Of a stretch of DNA of 64,000 nucleotides, positions 10,439-21,700 are shown one piece after another. The DNA lies in contig KQ964247.1 of the NCBI GenBank assembly GCA_001566295.1, forward strand, positions 124,001 through 188,000. Reading direction: 5' to 3'. Position 1 is the first letter of the stretch. Every line of letters starts with the position of its first letter. The notes under the pieces were generated by a model, which had not been told where the DNA came from, did not search any database, and was given only the letters and a program-made list of their open reading frames with translations. A program made the translations under genes and the position numbers. The stretch comes from Microdochium bolleyi (Eukaryota > Ascomycota > Sordariomycetes > Xylariales > Microdochiaceae).

Positions 10439-11920
10439 TCATGTCGAGAGAACGACATCGATAGCGCCCTCGCCCGCCCGACACACTTCGATGCTTCGCG
10501 CCCATTGCGTCCTGAGAAATTGGGAAGCGGTGAGCCGTCGCCCCGGTTGGGGATCGAGCAAGCAGTACACGATATTGCGGCATTCCGGCTGTGCAAGGAG
10601 GAGCAAGAGGACTACATGTCAGTGGAGTGATTTGGAGGACGTCGTCAGATGACACGACGTGATGATGGAGCAAAATTGTCTTCAGGGTGACGAAGGATCA
10701 CAGAGGGGAGAAGACGTACCGGCTCAAGTCCCTCCAGTGGCCCATAGCCGTCCTCCTCCCGCCTCCCGTTCACGTAGGTCATGTACTCGTCATCCTCAGC
10801 CCTCGCTCGCCGCCAGAGCATCCTGCCGAAGCGTAGCAGCAGGTACGTGACACCGCACGCCCACACGTCAGCGGCCAAGCCGTCAAAGTCGTCGTCGGTG
10901 AACTCCTCCGGTGCCACATACGGCCGGGAACCCCGGATGCCCGACAGACGCAGCGTCGAATTGTCAGTTTTCGGCCCGGTGGCGTCAGCGGACTCGGGAG
11001 TGACGTCGACGAGCTGCTGACTGCAGCCGAAGTCGGTCACTTTCAACGTCCCGTCAACGGTCAGGAGGAGGTTCTCCGGCTTGATGTCGCAGTGCGCGAT
11101 ACCGACGGAGTGGAGATACTCGACGCCGCGCATCAGCTGCTTGAAGAGACAGTCGGCCTCGACGACCGGCAGGAGATCCGGCCTGCGCGAGACAAGCAGC
11201 GAATGTAGGTCGCCAGCACCGCATAGCTCCATGACCGAGCACAGTTCGGTGCCGTTCCTGACGAGATCCCAGGTCCGCACAATGTTGTGGTGCTGCAGCC
11301 GGCTGGCGAGGTCGAACTCGCGCAGGGCCTTTTCGTGGTACTTGGCAGTGGATTGGCCCGGCCTCTGATGAAACTTCTTGACTGCTACAAGTGTGTGGCT
11401 ATTCGGAAAGGGCTGTTGCTCCTGAAGTGGAGACTGCGTCGTTGTCGCTGCGGTCGTCGACGTCACGCTCGGATGTCTCCTCTTTTGGTTGGAGCTTCGT
11501 GACCGGTACACGCTGACGGTCCCATATGCTCCGCGGCCGACCGTCTCGCCTTTGCTGCCGTAACTTTCCTCCAATGCAGCCTGGGCGATTGCGGAGTGCA
11601 GCTCAGCTCCAGACTCGACATGGCGGTGTTGAGGCTGGAGTTCTTGGAGTTTCTGGCCTGCTCGGACGAGTCCTCCTCGAAGTCGATATCTCTGAAGGCT
11701 AATGAAGTCTCTCCAGGTAGTAGCGTCTTTGCTGTGGCTTGTGGATTCTAAATGGTGATGGTGGCCGCGAGGACTTTGGACGAATGGTGACTCGCTCGTG
11801 GATGTCCCAGGGACTGTTGAACAATCGGTCAGTCAGTGTCTTCATGGAGTACAAAACGACTTGCCACAGGTCTTACTGAAACATGAGCAATTACTCACTC
11901 TGGGTAGAGTCAGGAGGCAT
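10439..11920 (-). CDS. serine/threonine protein kinase, HCD-type catalytic loop
   Basis: Three exons on the minus strand: 11899-11920, 10720-11813, 10439-10588 (introns 85 and 131 nt), giving 421 residues. Exon 1 is only 22 nt, and its ATG is supported by a GTGAGT donor. Kinase landmarks: glycine loop GRGAYGTV (100-107), Lys in VAVKKF (153), catalytic loop AHCDIKPENLLL with HCD (248-250) in place of HRD, DFG (268-270), VAPEEF (308-313). Exon 3 supplies the C-lobe end (CRNIVYCLLDPQPGRRLTA). Residues 1-90 are a polar N-terminal extension. A 20-residue low-complexity S/T/Q stretch sits between the glycine loop and the Lys. It resembles fungal HAL4/SAT4-like kinases, but the subfamily is not certain. 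It lies next to a HET protein. Confidence 0.9.
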
Positions 11921-12824
11921 GTTCGGGGTTATGGCAAGCCAGGTCTAGGTTGCACACTGTCTTCGGAGCCTGGGCCAGCCTCTTGGTCATCCCGTACCCC
12001 ATGTGGATGGCTTCACTAACCTAAGCGGGAGTGTTCCATCAGGGTGAAAGTGGTGGAAAGGATGACGCTTAGTCTGGAAAGAGAATAGGCAACAGCAAAA
12101 AAGCAGGCCACACAACATGAAAGCCTAGCTTGTTTACCCCTCACCGTGTTCCCAAATAATATCGTCGAGGAAGCCCGAAGCGCACGATCTCAGTAGGAGG
12201 ACACCGCCAGATTCGCCCAAAGGCGGTACAACCGTTGCGTTCCTAGCTCAAGTTAAGGTTCCGGCGCCCACAGACGGGATTGGCGGGCTTGCCCTGACAA
12301 ACATCGCTCCCGTGGTGGCATCGGACACGAGACTTCCGGCTGCACGGGGCATGATTGGCTGCTTGCGGGAAGCCGGGCATAAGAACCCAGCAAAGCTTGT
12401 TCTCTGTCCGTTTTGTCTCCGCCGGCTCCTGTATGTCTTCCGCCTTTGCCGCCGCCCCAATCGTCCGCACGTGAGCCATTAGGGGGTCTATTGATACATT
12501 GCACTAGCTCTCAAGGCAGGGATGTGGTCTGACCATCGTCAGAATATTGGGGAGATGTAAAAGAGTCACGTGCTACATGTCCCAGTTTTTGCTCTCCGCC
12601 TATACCCTTCCGGAAGAGTCACACAATCTTCAGCGAGCACATTCAGCAGAGAGGGTGCTCCCGAGTGTCCGAATAGTAATACATATCATGATAAGAGTGG
12701 GGAGACGAGCCACCGCCAAAAGTTCTGTATCCAGGTCTTTCCCAACTAAACCCCCGCCCCCAAATACTTGCATGGAATCCAATCTCCCGTCAATGCTCAC
12801 TCTGGTGTGCCTTATTTCCCTTCC
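11921..12824. other. intergenic
   Basis: Kinase promoter plus 3' flank of the small gene at 12825. Open frames here overlap on several strands without any family match. Nothing else supported. Confidence 0.5.
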
Positions 12825-13424
12825 TCAAATCGTCCCTCGCTTTCCCATCTTCTGCTCTCCACCGGCCCTGCCTGGCCCCTGCTCTCCCACCCCCCGAACA
12901 ACCTCGAAGATTAAGTCGTCCAACACGGTGACCGGTTCCGTGCCGGGAATCCAGAAGTCGATAAACATCTCGTACTGGCCCGGCGCCAGCGCGAGCATGT
13001 GCGAGATCGGGTACTCTATTTTCCTCGTCTCCGAGTTGACAGAGACCTGGCACAGGGCCAGGGCGTCGTCGTCCTCGCTGCACGGCAGCGACCGATAGGC
13101 GAACACGAGCTGGGCGTCCTCGTCATCCGGCACGCTGCCGCTGATTCTGAACTTGACGACGGACGGTGATGGTCGCGTGCCCTGGATGAGCGGCGTCTTG
13201 GGCCAGCCGGGATGTCTCAGCTCGACTGTGACGGGCGCCCAGTATGATGAGCAGCCAGAGGATTTGCTCAAATAAGACTTGGCCGGTTGTCTAGCCGATA
13301 TCTCCTCGTGTGTCCGACCAGAGGAGTACCACTCGTAGGGTGTGCGGATGGCCGGGGTGCCCTCGTCAGGCCTGTGAGGCAGCCACTCGAACGGGCGTGC
13401 GGGGTTTCGCTCGGAGCCAGGCAT
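12825..13424 (-). CDS. hypothetical beta-rich protein, 199 aa
   Basis: Single-exon frame from the ATG at 13424. The first ~60 residues are polar. Residues ~65-175 alternate strand-like segments (VVKFRISGSV, AQLVFAYRSL, ALALCQVSVN, GQYEMFIDFWI, LDDLIFEVVRG), suggesting an immunoglobulin-like or C2-like fold. The tail is Gly/Lys-rich and may be artefactual if an intron was missed. The general shape recalls the two small proteins at 573 and 6459, but I see no shared block like FTW..GTW, so homology is unproven. No known family recognised. Confidence 0.5.
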   Translation of the reverse strand: MPGSERNPARPFEWLPHRPDEGTPAIRTPYEWYSSGRTHEEISARQPAKSYLSKSSGCSSYWAPVTVELRHPGWPKTPLIQGTRPSPSVVKFRISGSVPDDEDAQLVFAYRSLPCSEDDDALALCQVSVNSETRKIEYPISHMLALAPGQYEMFIDFWIPGTEPVTVLDDLIFEVVRGVGEQGPGRAGGEQKMGKRGTI

Positions 13425-14178
13425 CGTCAGCGCCCTAGACGTTGGACAGGGGGTCTGGAAGTGTGTAGCGAGGGTATATGTTTTGAGCTCATTCGGGTCC
13501 TCCCAGATCTTGTTCCCGGCTGCGCGTGCTGGTTATGGCTTGTGCTTTTTTTTTGTCGAGTGCTGGACGACAGTGCACACGAAGGTAGGGCAGCAAGGCC
13601 TCTTTGTCTGGATCTGCATGTCATGTGCTGTGCGCCCTGAGGCAGCCTTGCTGACTGCAGCCTTTCTCCGTGTGACGCACTCGGCTCGGCTAATCGGAGA
13701 CGAGGAGCCTGCCTACGCCAGCGCTGTGTGGCCTCAGAGGCTGCCAGACACAACCTTTGGTGCTGACCATTTTCTTGGCGGACGGACAATGACGACGATT
13801 GTTGGTTACTCAACAGATGGACAAAGGGGACCTGTTTGTTGTGACACGTGAAGCCTAGTCACATTGTGTGATTCTTCTTGATCTCGTCCCTATGCGACAG
13901 GCTCTCGCTCAAAAGAATCAGCAGGGATCATGCAGAATTCAGTCTAGATCGGTTTGTTGCTCATGCCAGACCGGTGTTGTGCATGTTTCCAAGAAGACGA
14001 GACGAAATTCTGGAGCATTGGAACACTAATCACACTCGTCTCTAGCCCTGCACACTTCTGAGTAGTAGTCCCAGGCGAATTCACAGGAAGTCTAGCCCTT
14101 CTGAAAGTTGTTGTGCTTCTGCGTAATGTCGGTACTTCCACCTGGAAAGCCAACACTCTCCGTCTTTGGATCCACGGG
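13425..14178. other. intergenic
   Basis: Promoter of the small gene at 13424 and 3' flank of the MFS gene. No supported gene; frames here lack a recognisable domain. Confidence 0.5.
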
Positions 14179-15931
14179 CTATGCCCGCCCTCGCGTCTCT
14201 GCGGCCTCCCTCTGCGCCCTGATCTCCGCAGCCATGGTTTCGGTATGATCGCTCCTCTCGATCGGATACTTCTTGAACAGCACCGCGAAGCCGACCGACA
14301 TCGCACAGAGCACACCCAGCCACGAGGTCGTGGTTGCGAAGCCGGGGATGTACCTCGGCGCATCCTTGGACGGCCAGAGCCAGGTCGAGTAGATGCTCGA
14401 CGCGTTGCCGATCGAGTTGATGAGCGCGATGGCAATGGCGCGCTTCTCTGCCGGCTGCGGGACCACGTCGGCGAGCCAGGTCTTGACTAGTGGGGAGCAG
14501 CCGTAGATGGTGCCGAAAGCGAAGATGGTGAGGACGTACTGCGCGATGCGGTTGCCCGTGCCGGATGCCACGATGACGCCGACGAAGAGCACCGTGCCGA
14601 TCGCGGAGAGCGCCGTGATGAAGGGCCACTTGGTACGGAAGCGGTCGGCGAGATACCCGCATCCGACGACGTAACAGAGCGCCGCCATGTACGCGGGGAT
14701 GGTGTAGTCTGCGGAGGCGGGTTGTCGTCAGCATCATGAGGGGGGAAAGTGGCACGGAGGAGCAGGAGTAAGCTTACACTGCCCGACATATCCCTTCCAG
14801 CCAAAGCTGTTGACCAGAGTCGGGATGAAGTACTGCATCGTCTGCGAGCCTGTAACGAGGACGAACATGATGCACTGTGCCCACACGCGCCAGTCCTTGC
14901 AAGTCATGACAAAAGCCTCCCAATGGCCGAGCTTGACGTTGGAGGCGCCCTGAGCAAGGCCGATGCCGTCGACGGCGAGACGATTGCAGGCCAGGATCGA
15001 TTCCTCTTCATTCAGGAAGCGCTTGCTGTTCGAGGGGTAGTCCGGCATCAGAAAGAAGATGCACAGAGCGGCAACGACAGAGGCGAGACCCTCAATGATC
15101 TACATAGGCGCCGCTGTTAGTCCCAACGAAGCCCTCATAGTGAGAAGCACCTAGTGGCACTTACGAAGAGCCATCTCCAGCCTGCGATGCCACCGGCACC
15201 CTCCATGTACTGCGTGATCACCCCTGCGAGGAGGCCTGATATCGCACCAGCGATCGGCACCGAAGTGTACAGCAGGGAGAAGCGCGTGGCCAGCTCGTAT
15301 CTGCGGTACCAGGTCGAGAGGAAGAACGCACAACCGGGGGCGAAGCCCGCCTCTGCGATTCCAAGCAGGAATCGCATGCCTGCGAGCTGGTGCCAATTGT
15401 TGGTCGCGCCCATGAGAGCGGCAAATGTTCCCCAGACGAGACCGAGGCCAGGGAGAAAGAGACTCGGCCGCACACGAGTGAGGATCATGTTCGATGGGAC
15501 CTCTGCCACAAGATATGAGACGAAGAACATCAAGACAATGATCGAATACTGCTCAGAAGTAAGCGCAAAGTCCTTTTCGAGACCGCCAGACTTGGCGTTG
15601 CTGCACACGAGTTCCCGGTAGGTATTGTCAGCCACATGAACCTCACAATTTGCAAGTAGCTAGTAAAGCCACGTTCAACGTACCCAATGTTCGCGCGATC
15701 GAGAAACCCAAGAAGATACAGAACCCAGCAGCATGGCAGGATCCGCCAGTCGAGCTTCCGAACGAGTTTCTTCTCGGCCTCGGTACCTTCCTGCCACTGG
15801 CTGGCGAGCTGCTGGGCCTGCAGAATATCATCCGCAGCGTGCTTGTCTGAGCTGGAGAGGTCTTGGGACCGGATGGACGGTGCCATCTCCACGTGGTGGC
15901 CGCCGGTCTTCTCGCTGGCGGTTGTGGCCAT
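14179..15931 (-). CDS. MFS transporter, allantoate-permease-like (ACS family)
   Basis: Four exons on the minus strand: 15684-15931, 15165-15600, 14778-15099, 14179-14708 (introns 83, 65, 69 nt), giving 511 residues. The anion:cation symporter group (DAL5, TNA1, VHT1 relatives) imports organic anions and vitamins. Family landmarks: RKLDWRILPCCWVLYLLGFLD then RANIG at residues ~60-83, SYLVAEVPSNM, the GLVWGTFAALMG helix, and a large hydrophobic second half ending in a charged tail. All exon joins keep frame (ANIG/NAKSG, WRWLF/IIEG, VGQ/YYTIPAYM). Start is the ATG at 15931 with a TATA-like run ~145 bp upstream. It is divergent from the PdxA-like gene at 16997 across a 1.07 kb shared promoter, suggesting co-regulation with that oxidoreductase. 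Confidence 0.92.
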
Positions 15932-16996
15932 GGCGATGGTGGGAGGCGAAGCGAGGTGAAAAGTGGGAGGAGATAGAACAGCTCGCAACCGAGATGATAG
16001 CGCTTTGTTTCCCAGATGAGAGGGTGACGATCCTGTGTTGTGGATTGGAATTTGGGATGGAGGGTTCCCAAGGGATATATAGAAAACTACGTGGAAGGCA
16101 TGGAGCAAGACAGCGAGAACCAAGATTTCGGCTCGAGCCGAAGAGACGCGGGGAAATAAGGCTGCGTGCAAGCTTCAAGGCACTTTGTCCGATGTTTGGG
16201 GATTCTTGAACAAGCTCGTCTGACCCCATGGGGAGGATTGTGTGGGGAGTAGGGGTCGTGGAGTGGGCAACAATCGGTGCCCTCGGCGAAAGCGCCGATG
16301 ATATGAATCGGAGAGGGACAACTCACCACCCTTTTTGAGTTTGCTGCCCGCCACCGTAGCCAGCTACCTCCAGCGCCACAGATCAGAGGTTCAGAGGCGA
16401 ACTAGATTGACCAAATCATATGGGCACGGCCAATCGAGTACAAAGCACACGGCCAGCATAGTAGGACACCTTTGTAGGCCGTCAAATCGCACCTGATAGA
16501 AACAAGCATCTCGCTTCAAGTATCACCATGGTACTGCCTCGTCCCGTTGTCATGGCGGCACGGCCGATCTCGGCCAGGCTATCGAGCTGGGCCGGTCCTG
16601 TCCAGGACTAACGATTGCGGATTTCTGTGGGCCTCCGGGCGGCCATGGCGCGGAAATGGCCTGGAGAAGGACAGCCGAGTGCTCGGAACAACCTGCGAGT
16701 TTTGGGGTCCAGCTGACCATCCTCGAGCCGCACGGCGAAACCGCCGATGTCCAAGACCCAGGCCTGACGGCAACACGCAAGCACCTCCAGGTCGCCTCCA
16801 AGCTCATGTGTCCATGGTATTCCAAAAAGACACATAACAAGAGCATCTATTCCAAACCAGCGATTGAACTCATGGTAATACGACCAATAATTCACCAAAT
16901 CACCCACGCCTGACCATATAGACGACATTTTCAACACAACCAAAGAGCATCACATATTTCTCCCACTTTCTCCAATACTTCAAAGGCTTCCACAAC
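15932..16996. promoter_or_regulatory. bidirectional promoter, MFS / PdxA-like genes
   Basis: 1.07 kb between divergent starts at 15931 (-) and 16997 (+). There is a TATA-like ATATATAG at about 16074-16081 for the minus gene. CGG/CCG-rich stretches near 16555-16640 and 16725-16770 could bind Zn(II)2Cys6 proteins such as the one at 19004; this is a guess from base content. No coding region supported. Confidence 0.45.
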
Positions 16997-18184
16997 ATGG
17001 GCTCCGTCATCGACATCGACGTCCCTGTGCCGACGCGGCGGCCACAGATCGCGGTGACTCTCGGCGACCCTTCTGGCGTCGGGCCCGAGCTCATTGCGAA
17101 ATTGCTGAGCAATCCCGAAAACTGCAAGCGAGCCGACATCTTCCTGCTCGCGGACCAGTGTGAGCTCGACGCCGCCACCCGCGACGCAGGGAACGTCGAA
17201 GTCCTCGTCTCAACAGCTCCTGCTGGTCCCCACGCAGCACAGCTTCTCGACGACAACTCGTCGAGTAATTACACATCGGAGCGAGCCAAGGAGTCACGCG
17301 ACAGCGGCGCACGGTGTATGCATCAGCTCAAGCGAGCACTGGAGCTCGTCGAACAGGGCAAGATTGACGCCATCGTATTTGGGCCCCTGAACAAGAGTTC
17401 CCTCAAGATGGCGGGCATGAAGGAGGAGGACGAGCTGCGCTGGTTCGCCAAGCAGCTGAGCTTCATGGGCACCACGAGCGAGATCAACATTGCCGGGCCC
17501 CTGTGGACCGCGAGAGTGACTAGCCACATCGGGATTGAGGATGTGGCTGCTCGCATCACGACAGGGAACACTGTCAAGGCAATTGAGCTTCTAAATAAAC
17601 TGAGGTGAGAAGACATGATCTTTCGAAGTAGGGAGGGGGTCGATACTGACATGAAATGGTGACGTAGATGGGAGTCTGGCCTCGCGGCACCACGGTTAGG
17701 TGTTTGCGCCCTCAATCCGCACAATGGCGAGAACGGCGCCTTTGGCAGGCAGGAAATTGAGGCGATCCGGCCAGCCGTCAAGATCGCCCGGGAAGAGCTG
17801 GGCATTGACGTCCAGGGACCGTACCCATGCGACACCATCTTTCTGAAGCGGGAGCACTTTGACGGCATTGTGACGATGTACCACGACCAGGGCCAGATCG
17901 CGATGAAGCTTCTGGGATTTGACGGCGGCGTGACAATCCAGGGGGGTCTGCCAATCCCTGTGGCTACGCCGGCCCACGGGACCGCCTTCGACATCGCGGG
18001 CAAGAATCTTGCAGCGATCACGAGCATGCAGAATGCTTTCGACATCGCGACGACCATGGCGGAGAGGATTATCTTGCGAGAGTCGTCGAAACAGCCTGGT
18101 GGTGATAATGTGGTCGAGTTCAGCTCCGCTAAGACCAAGCTGCTTCCCACGACTACTGTTGTCAATATCCCGTCTTGTTGCTGA
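16997..18184 (+). CDS. PdxA-family 4-phospho-hydroxyacid dehydrogenase
   Basis: Two exons, 16997-17604 and 17668-18184 (63-nt intron), giving 374 residues. PdxA enzymes oxidise the hydroxyl of a 4-phosphorylated hydroxy acid with NAD and need a divalent metal. PdxA motifs: GDPSGVGPEL (23-32), metal His in VTSHIG (H177), CALNPHNGENG (216-226), YHDQGQ with metal H275, TPAHGTAFDIAGK (303-315). Fungi make vitamin B6 by the PDX1/PDX2 route, so this is more likely a catabolic PdxA2-like enzyme (phospho-threonate or erythronate type) than a B6 enzyme. The usual DUF1537 kinase partner is not in the window. It is divergent from the MFS permease, with a regulator gene 0.8 kb downstream. Confidence 0.9.
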
Positions 18185-19003
18185 TTTTCGTCTGTGTTGC
18201 ATATTGATAGCTCTTCATTGTAGATAGTAGAGGCAGGCAGGATTGATTCTCAATAGACTGTAGTCCAGTTGCTCCGCGGTCTCTTGTCGGGCTATACATT
18301 GACTGGGGATAAAGGCAGTATCTCTCTGACATTGAAGAGCCTTAATCCAGACAACCTGAAACAGGCAGTCAAATATTGCCGTGTTCGACCTTATAATCAT
18401 GCTCAAGTCCGTTTCCCTTGATTGAGTAGAGTGCTCAAATCTTCTCTTCGTCGCCCTCTTGTCCTGCATACCCATCCACGACGCTGTTAAGTCTTCAATG
18501 AATTTCTGTGCCCTCACCGTCTCACTGCTAGCACCGGCCGTTCAATAACCATGCCAATGATCTTTGCGTCATAAGCCGAACCGACACCACTTACTGCATC
18601 CAGACAAAGATGCAATCACTAAATGAGGGCACCTCATCCACACGCTCCCCACGGGGAAGGAGCAGCGCTCCATGGTATGGGTGGTGTGGGGAAGCAGAGT
18701 TGAAATGCGGAGGGAGCGGGGTAGCAGGAGGACGATGTCGGCGGTTTCGCCGAGGCCACCTCGACTCCATCAACCGTCAGAGTCCGCACAGAGCACCCCG
18801 GAGCAGCCCGGAGCAGCACCACGCCTCCTTTCCCAGTGTCTCGGCTCACAAGGAACGGGAGAAGTGCCGCTCTACCCCAGAAGATCCGCCACTGCTACAC
18901 AAAGACAATCACTGCCCCGGATTCCCGCCGCGATCTTGGTATTGAATCTTCGCTCCAAGCACCGATCTGCACAGCAAGACCCCTGGTCACCAGCGGTACG
19001 GAG
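18185..19003. other. intergenic
   Basis: 3' flank of the PdxA-like gene and promoter/leader of the Zn(II)2Cys6 gene. Short frames around 18600-18950 have no recognisable domain. Confidence 0.5.
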
Positions 19004-21700
19004 ATGTCGACCACCGGCGGCAAGAGAAAGCGCGTCGGTATTGACTCTCCTCGATCATCGAGACGTGCTAGTGAGATTCCTGCACAATTTCTTGGTTCCA
19101 CGGCACCCGCAAAGGCACAACTTACGAGGGCATGTATGTATTGGATGCCTCACAATATTCATCGAGACCGATCATAAGCTTACGGCTTCCGATATGTAGG
19201 TGCCGAATGTAAGAAGCACAAGGTCAAGTGTTTTGTGCAGCCAGATAGCAGGGTCTGTAACCGCTGCATCAAGGCTGGCATCGAGTGTGTCCCGCATAAC
19301 CTCGCTCAAAGGTTCATCGACGAGGACACAATGTAGGTTTGCCTCTTTCCCCAGAACATAAGACTGAGACAATTGACCGGTATATCGCTTTTCTACCGCA
19401 GATGGAAGGCCAACGCGACAGCCAATATCGAGCAACTCAAAGCCGCGGTCGAGCATCTCCTGCAGCACAACAAGTTACCAAACCTGTCACAGCATCGCGA
19501 TGCTGGCGCAGCACAACCTATATCTCCATCGGTATCGATTGGTCGTGAAAGTTCTCGTGGCAACAAAGCTGCTGTCTCTATTAGTGGGAATGACAATCAT
19601 GGATCAGCCAGCACAAAGCGTGACAGAAACACCACGGACGCCATCGACACTAGCCGGGCCTCGAGCGATGGACCACAAGGAAACTTTGTTCCAGAAGGCC
19701 CGTCAGCAGAGTTACAGCAGGAGGATGACTCCGAGCTTGTGCCCCTTCCCATGAATAATCTCTACAGCTTGACAGATCCGGGAAGCTCGCGGCTCATGCA
19801 CGTCGACCCGGCATCAGTCAATGGACCAGACTTCATCAGCCGTGGGGTCGTCACTCTGAGCGAGGCGGAGCTGCTCTTTGAGCACTTCCGATGCAGAATC
19901 AACCCTCTTTTATGGGACGGCATGTTGTGCTCTCACAAGAGCCTGCAGGCAGCACGAAAGTCTTCGTCGCTGCTTGTCGCGACCGTCTTGACCGTTGCAG
20001 CACTCCACATGCCCGACCGCGAACAATCACTGCGCGCCACCTACGACGCATTCGTGTCTCTTATGCGTGCCTCGTGCCTCTTGCGGTCGAGGAACCTTGA
20101 CGACATTCGAGGTCTGTGTATTGGCGCGTTCTATCTGACGAGTCTCAGCTGGGCACTGTGCAGTCGAGCTGTCCGCGTCGGCACGGAGATGAACCTGCAC
20201 AAGTCGTCGTTACAATTCGCCCGAGGATCTGTCGAATCCTACGAGCGAGTCCGTCTCTGGTACGTCTTGTACGTGTGCGACCATCAGTTCGCACTGGCCT
20301 ATGGCCGGCCCCCAATGATGCACGATGACGCCTCGATTCGGAATGCCGACAAGCTGCTCTCGAGCGGGCTTTCGTCACCCGGTGATCGGGGTCTGGTCGC
20401 ACAGGTCAAGCTCTTCCAGATCCTTGCCGGCTCGTACTTTATGTACGGCTGCGACCCAGACCTGGAGCTCACGGCCGACGACTTCGAGAGACTACAGTCA
20501 TTCAACATCTCCCTTGATCAATGGCGGCTTCAGCATCAACAGAAAGCCAGTGCGCCGTTTTCCGTCAACGGCGCCAGCCTTGACCACATGGGCCCATCGA
20601 TTATGTTTCCCACCAAGACAACAACCTTGTACTACCACCTAGCCAGGTTCCAACTGAATTCTGTGGCTCTCCGGGGTATATCAGCTCGTCGATCAGCCCA
20701 GTCGTCATCTACGATGCCGGCACTCCAGCATGCCTCCTACGGCGCCGGACTGCACCAGGACATCTTCCCGGCTTGGGCGTCGAGCTCTGGTGCCGAAATG
20801 AGCTGGGACCGACAAGAGGCAGCCAATAACGCCATCGCCGCAGCGACAAACACGGTCCGTCTCGTCGCCGAGGATGCCGACATACAGAAGGCCTTCATCG
20901 GGATGCCCATTTTCATCCACGCCATGATTGCTGTCTGTGCTAGCTTCCTCGTCAAGCTGTCTGTTGCCTTTGGCGAGCCGCAAGACAACACCAGCCACGA
21001 CAATATTCCCAACGCCAAGAAAGGTACCTCAGCCGGCGGCGGTAGCATGCTGCTCCTCCACCTGCCCCGCGATCTCACCCAGTACGGGCTCAACCTTCAC
21101 ACCAAAGCTGTCCTCGCGGATGTCGATGCCCTCGTGCGTGCGCTGGGCCCCGTCGCGGACAACGCCAGCAAGCAACATGTTGCCTGCCATGTCGTTACTG
21201 GTCTGAAGGAGCTTCTGCAGCGGATCTCCCCCGCTCCGGGGGACGGCGCAGGAGAGATCGGCGACCACTACATGTTCTCGTCGAAGTCACCTGCTACTAC
21301 CTCCACACAGGAGCAGAACAATAACAACATGGACACCGCCAGGGTTGGGGGAGGTGGCCGCACCGCCAAGCATGGCACATCCGTGAACACACTTCCCGGG
21401 ACGATGCTGAGCAGACAGACGGCTGAAGCCGCGGTGGTGGCGGGTGTTCCCCAAGAAGCCAGTCATACTATAAGCAATAACACCGACAGTGCTAGCTTTG
21501 CCTTTGATGAGGCGGGGGCGACATACGACGGCTTTGGAAACGGCGACATGGCGGTGGTACAGAACCAGGGTCGACAGGAGAGCACGGGGTTGTTGGGCAC
21601 TGCTGCTATCAAGGATCCGTTTGATCTGATGGGCGATCTGGACTGGCGGTTCAACGACGCTTTCCTGTGGAACATTACGAATGACGCGCCGTACATGTAG
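19004..21700 (+). CDS. Zn(II)2Cys6 transcription factor
   Basis: Three exons: 19004-19133, 19200-19332, 19402-21700 (introns 66 and 69 nt), giving 853 residues. The zinc cluster crosses the first join: C44-x2-C47-x6-C54, then C63-x2-C66-x6-C73, with the basic KKHKVK between. A short coiled linker follows (NIEQLKAAVEHLLQ). The middle homology region of fungal regulators runs about 230-500 (LLWDGMLCSHKSLQAARKSS, RAVRVGTEMNLHK, RVRLWYVLYVCDHQFALAYGRP). The C-terminus is N/G/S-rich and probably an activation region. It likely acts in the nucleus. Neighbours on one side are the permease/PdxA-like pair and on the other the terpene-type group; which it controls is not shown by the sequence. Confidence 0.93.
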
